The notes below the pieces were generated by a model that was not told where the DNA came from, searched no databases, and was given only the letters and a program-made list of their open reading frames with translations. From contig JAFOJR010000034.1 of assembly GCA_017420125.1 (NCBI GenBank), forward strand, positions 1-7,596: 7,596 bases of DNA. The letters are read 5' to 3'. Numbering within the stretch: the stretch's first letter is position 1; every line of letters starts with the position of its first letter. Shown here piece after piece: positions 5,763 through 7,596 of this stretch. The position numbers and the translations under genes are program-made. This DNA comes from Oscillospiraceae bacterium (GTDB taxonomy: Bacteria > Bacillota > Clostridia > Oscillospirales > Oscillospiraceae).

Positions 5763-6454
5763 ATTTCTGCCTCCTGTTCCTTTTGCTGTTTCTGCGGCTT
5801 GCAGCGCTCTTCACACAAATTCACCAAAGTTTGACCGGCCTGTTCCAAAACGGGCCCCAGTGTATCCAGCACGGTTTGCATTTCACATAATCGCTCCGTC
5901 ACTTGACGCCGGCCCGTGTCCATTGCCGATACCGCCAGCTCATACTGCATCTGAAGAGACAGAACATTGTCCCGCGCTTTTCGCTGGATATTTTCCGCTT
6001 CCAGTTCCGCCGCACGTTCCACCTCTGCCGCCCGCTGATGGGCAGCGAGTTCAATATTGCTGAGCCGGTCTTTCACGGCAGCGTAAGAACCCGCTTCCGC
6101 GGATAATCTGGCTGTTCTATCCTGCTCCCGTGCCAGCGCCTGCTGGGATTCTTCCAGCGCCGCCTGCAGTGCAGCAGCTCTTGTCTGAAGCGCGTCCAGC
6201 TCTTCTTTTTGCAGTTCCCATTGTTCCATTGCTCTTTCGCGCTCTTCCTGCAAAGCCTCCGCTTTCAGCTCCGCCGCGCGCCGCGCCCGGACTTCTCTCT
6301 CCAAACGGCAGGCAGCTTCCTGGGCGGCTGTTTCCCGTTCTCTTCGGCACGCTTCCAATGCTTCCGCCCGCTCCTGCATGATGGTTTCCAAATACGCCAT
6401 GACGTCTTTTCGGCGGAAACCGTAAACCGCTGTGCGAAATACCATGTTTTCCAT
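5759..6454 (-). CDS. DivIVA-like coiled-coil protein
   Basis: A 231 aa protein. Seen: the N-terminus MENMVFRTAVYGFRRKDVMAYLETI resembles the DivIVA/GpsB membrane-curvature motif (F-x5-GF/Y-x4-V-x2-YL). From about residue 25 to 200 it is an almost unbroken Ala/Glu/Arg/Gln-rich helix with heptad-like spacing (for example EREVRARRAAELKAEALQEE), hence a long coiled coil. The C-terminal end is a short helical region and a polar tail (KQQKEQEAEI). Known: DivIVA-type proteins assemble at the division septum or poles and recruit partners; such a role here is inference. I take the ATG at 6454 because AGGGAGG (6462-6468) lies 7 bases before it. The open frame continues far upstream through the tRNA gene but is not plausible there. 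It is cotranscribed with the fumarase beta subunit gene, with overlapping stop and start. Confidence 0.78.
   Translation of the reverse strand: MENMVFRTAVYGFRRKDVMAYLETIMQERAEALEACRRERETAAQEAACRLEREVRARRAAELKAEALQEERERAMEQWELQKEELDALQTRAAALQAALEESQQALAREQDRTARLSAEAGSYAAVKDRLSNIELAAHQRAAEVERAAELEAENIQRKARDNVLSLQMQYELAVSAMDTGRRQVTERLCEMQTVLDTLGPVLEQAGQTLVNLCEERCKPQKQQKEQEAEI
5770..5775 (-). promoter_or_regulatory. Ribosome binding site inside the coiled-coil gene, deciding a TTG start
   Basis: AGGAGG on the minus strand, 7 bases before TTG at 5762-5760, lies within the last codons of the upstream gene. With the TTGA overlap it indicates translational coupling of the two genes. Confidence 0.8.
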
Positions 6455-6485
6455 TGTTTCGCCTCCCTGAATCTCATTCAGGTTC

Positions 6486-6494
6486 AGCATACCA
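6486..6494 (-). promoter_or_regulatory. Extended -10 element, proximal promoter candidate of the coiled-coil gene
   Basis: TGG-TATGCT on the minus strand (6494-6486), 31 bases before the start codon, has no good -35 partner. It lies inside the 12-base motif TGGTATGCTGAA, which also occurs at the zinc-ribbon protein promoter. Confidence 0.35.
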
Positions 6495-6557
6495 TAAACC
6501 GACTGCAATTTTTGTCGACTTTCCCCGCCAAAAGACGAACGGACTAAATCTCTGTTT

Positions 6558-6566
6558 ATTATACCA
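6558..6566 (-). promoter_or_regulatory. Extended -10 promoter of the coiled-coil/fumarase beta operon
   Basis: TGG-TATAAT on the minus strand (6566-6558) is a perfect extended -10. The -35 region at the normal distance (TATACT, 6586-6581) is poor, which extended -10 promoters tolerate. It would give a leader of roughly 95 bases before the start at 6454. It lies downstream of the tRNA terminator, so the operon need not depend on tRNA transcription. Confidence 0.55.
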
Positions 6567-6655
6567 TGCTTTACAGGCAGAGTATAGCCGGAAATCCACA
6601 AAAGCCTTTGGCAAGGCCCCGGGTTTCCGCAAACGCCGCCGAGACAGGCAAAAGC

Positions 6656-6690
6656 AAAAGGCTGCCGCAGATTGACTGCGGCAGCCTTTT
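6656..6690 (-). terminator. Terminator of the tRNA-Arg gene
   Basis: A perfect 15-bp inverted repeat (6656-6670 with 6676-6690), GC-rich core, 5-base loop. On the minus strand it is followed by a short run reading GCTTTTG beyond the stem's own TTTT. Its outermost base is the A of the encoded CCA, so hairpin and tRNA touch. Further on, GCCTT-N4-AAGGC plus TTTTG on the minus strand (6617-6600) is a weak second hairpin. Confidence 0.8.
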
Positions 6691-6765
6691 GGCACGCCCG
6701 AAGGGACTCGAACCCCCAACCCCCAGAACCGGAATCTGGTGCTCTATCCATTGAGCCACGGACGC
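6690..6765 (-). tRNA. tRNA-Arg, anticodon CCG
   Basis: A 76-nt cloverleaf that reads CGG codons. Seen on the minus strand: acceptor GCGTCCG with CGGGCGT, D stem GCTC/GAGC with an 8-base loop containing GG, anticodon stem CCAGA/TCTGG with loop TTCCGGT (anticodon CCG after U33), variable region GGGTT, and T arm GGGGG-TTCGAGT-CCCTT. Discriminator G is followed by an encoded CCA at 6692-6690. The first acceptor pair is G1-U72 and the T stem has two G-U pairs, slightly loose but consistent with a functional molecule. The anticodon nucleotides are at 6732-6730. Confidence 0.95.
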
Positions 6766-6794
6766 ATATCCAATATAGAATCGAGTACCATGGT

Positions 6795-6822
6795 ATTATA
6801 TCACAACCGCATGAAATTGCAA
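6795..6822 (-). promoter_or_regulatory. Promoter of tRNA-Arg
   Basis: On the minus strand, TTGCAA (6822-6817) and a perfect TATAAT (6800-6795) are separated by 16 bases. The -10 ends 29 bases before the first tRNA base, which fits a short processed leader. Confidence 0.7.
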
Positions 6823-6834
6823 CTGTTTTTTTGT

Positions 6835-6879
6835 GAAAACAAAAATCTCCTCCAGCATGATTCCATGCTGGAGGAGATT
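6835..6879 (-). terminator. Terminator of the lipoprotein-like gene
   Basis: A perfect 16-bp stem (6844-6859 with 6864-6879, core CTCCTCCAGCATG), loop ATTC. On the minus strand TTTTT-G-TTTT follows. It lies about 50 bases after the stop codon at 6928 and separates that gene from the tRNA. Confidence 0.88.
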
Positions 6880-6927
6880 GTGTGAATAAGCTGTATGCTG
6901 CTGCACCGCACACCTTGTGTTCTTTTC

Positions 6928-7596
6928 CTATCCGACAGCAGGTGCTTCAGAGACGTCTGCTCCCGAAACAGGTGCATCAGAAGCGTCTTCCACAGCGGCA
7001 GCGGCATCTTCCACAGCGGCAGCGGCGTTTTCTTCGGCGGCAATGGCGTCTTCTGTGACACCCGCGTCAGTTTCCGTCCCTGCACTGCCGGCCAGCGCCT
7101 CTTCCGGAATCACAACTTTTTCATCCGGCGCAAGGTCAATATCGTGTAATTCTACAATGGTTTTCTCCACAGAGAAGGAGATGTTTTCTGCGCCTGCTCC
7201 CATTTGGCTCATCAAAGAACTCATAAAACTATTCATGAACTCTGTCATATCAATGGAATAGCGCATAATATCATCTGTTTCTGTGTCAATCCAGAGAGAA
7301 ACCTTCAAAGGACCCACTTCGTCTAACAGTTTGGAAATATCAATGTTTTCGCCATTCATTCCCGCTTGTCCAAGCTGATCCAACACGCCGGAAGCTTCCA
7401 TGGCCCCCCGGATATCTTCTCCGGTGATAATCGCATCATAATGGGAAACCGTTTTTTCATCAATCGTTTCTTCGCCTGCGTCCTTCACTTCCGTGATGCC
7501 CGTTAAATATTGCTGAATATTTTCGTTGGCGTTATATTGTTTTGCTTCGGACATGTCCATCGTCTGGGTGGTAAAGGTTTTCCCATCGTCAACGGA
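6928..7596 (-). CDS. Secreted LolA/LppX-like protein, 5'-truncated by the window edge
   Basis: The reading frame is open to the right edge, with 12 further codons above the first internal ATG at 7560, so the true start and any signal peptide lie outside the window. At least 222 residues are visible. Seen: alternating strand-like segments such as KTVSHYDAIITG, KVSLWIDTETDDIMRYSID and NISFSVEKTIVELHDID, ending in the proline-containing VVIPEEAL. This is the pattern of small clostridial lipoproteins with a LolA/LppX-like (possibly DUF6612-type) half-barrel, judged by eye. After that comes a tail of about 50 residues almost wholly Ala, Glu, Asp and Val, including AAAAVED twice in tandem. The tail is acidic and probably disordered. 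Function unknown; envelope stress sensing or lipid or peptide binding are only guesses. A strong terminator follows the TAG stop. Confidence 0.75.
   Translation of the reverse strand, partial: SVDDGKTFTTQTMDMSEAKQYNANENIQQYLTGITEVKDAGEETIDEKTVSHYDAIITGEDIRGAMEASGVLDQLGQAGMNGENIDISKLLDEVGPLKVSLWIDTETDDIMRYSIDMTEFMNSFMSSLMSQMGAGAENISFSVEKTIVELHDIDLAPDEKVVIPEEALAGSAGTETDAGVTEDAIAAEENAAAAVEDAAAAVEDASDAPVSGADVSEAPAVG
6986..7027 (-). repeat. 21-bp tandem repeat encoding AAAAVED
   Basis: Two adjacent 21-base units (6986-7006 and 7007-7027) match at 20 of 21 positions and keep the frame of the lipoprotein-like gene, giving AAAAVED-AAAAVED in its C-terminal tail. Such in-frame repeats arise by slippage and can vary in number between strains. 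Confidence 0.85.

Noticed and set aside
5375..5890. Long + strand open frame opposite the fumarase beta gene
   Set aside because: It is the shadow of a well-recognised gene, has no family resemblance and no ribosome binding site.
6455..6913. N-terminal extension of the DivIVA-like protein through the tRNA gene
   Set aside because: The frame is open, but it crosses a tRNA, its terminator and the operon promoter. The ATG at 6454 has a strong ribosome binding site, and the DivIVA-like motif begins exactly there.

Overview
This window looks like a chromosomal segment from an anaerobic, gut-type Clostridia (Firmicutes) of moderate GC content. The basis is strong AGGAGG-type ribosome binding sites, extended -10 promoters (TGGTATAAT), TTG starts, an Isf-like iron-sulfur flavoprotein, a split class I fumarase-type subunit, a DivIVA-like coiled-coil protein, and a zinc-ribbon membrane protein of a kind common in Lachnospiraceae and Oscillospiraceae. 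The lineage is an inference from style and content; no marker gene settles it. There is no mobile element, CRISPR array, phage gene or obvious genomic island.

Layout. On the + strand, 82-1841 holds a probable two-gene unit: an NADPH-dependent FMN-reductase-like protein with a four-cysteine motif, then a TraB/GumN-family lipoprotein that starts at TTG, followed by a hairpin. A gene with its own promoter and a palindrome in its 5' leader (2107-2985, +) encodes a stand-alone 2-oxoacid-dehydrogenase E2/CAT-type acyltransferase domain with Glu where the catalytic His should be. It converges, across a terminator, on a minus-strand zinc-ribbon membrane protein (3116-4261). That gene is divergent from a TetR-family regulator (4496-5137, +). 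The 234-base divergent spacer contains promoters for both directions and several inverted repeats, one of them operator-like.

From 5205 to the right edge everything real is on the minus strand. In order of transcription these are: the 5'-truncated C-terminal part of a secreted, probably lipoprotein, LolA/LppX-like protein with an Ala/Glu/Asp-rich repetitive tail (6928 to beyond 7596), its terminator, a tRNA-Arg(CCG) with promoter and abutting terminator, a DivIVA-like coiled-coil gene (5759-6454), and a class I fumarase/tartrate dehydratase beta subunit (5205-5762) whose TTG start overlaps the preceding stop by 4 bases.

How the genes fit together. Most are ordinary housekeeping or envelope genes, and I see no coherent multi-gene defence, biosynthetic or mobile system. 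The points most worth checking are the orphan fumarase beta subunit translationally coupled to a coiled-coil gene, the His-to-Glu change in the acyltransferase motif, the TetR operator candidate, the leader palindrome of the acyltransferase gene, and the probable shared fold of the two envelope proteins.
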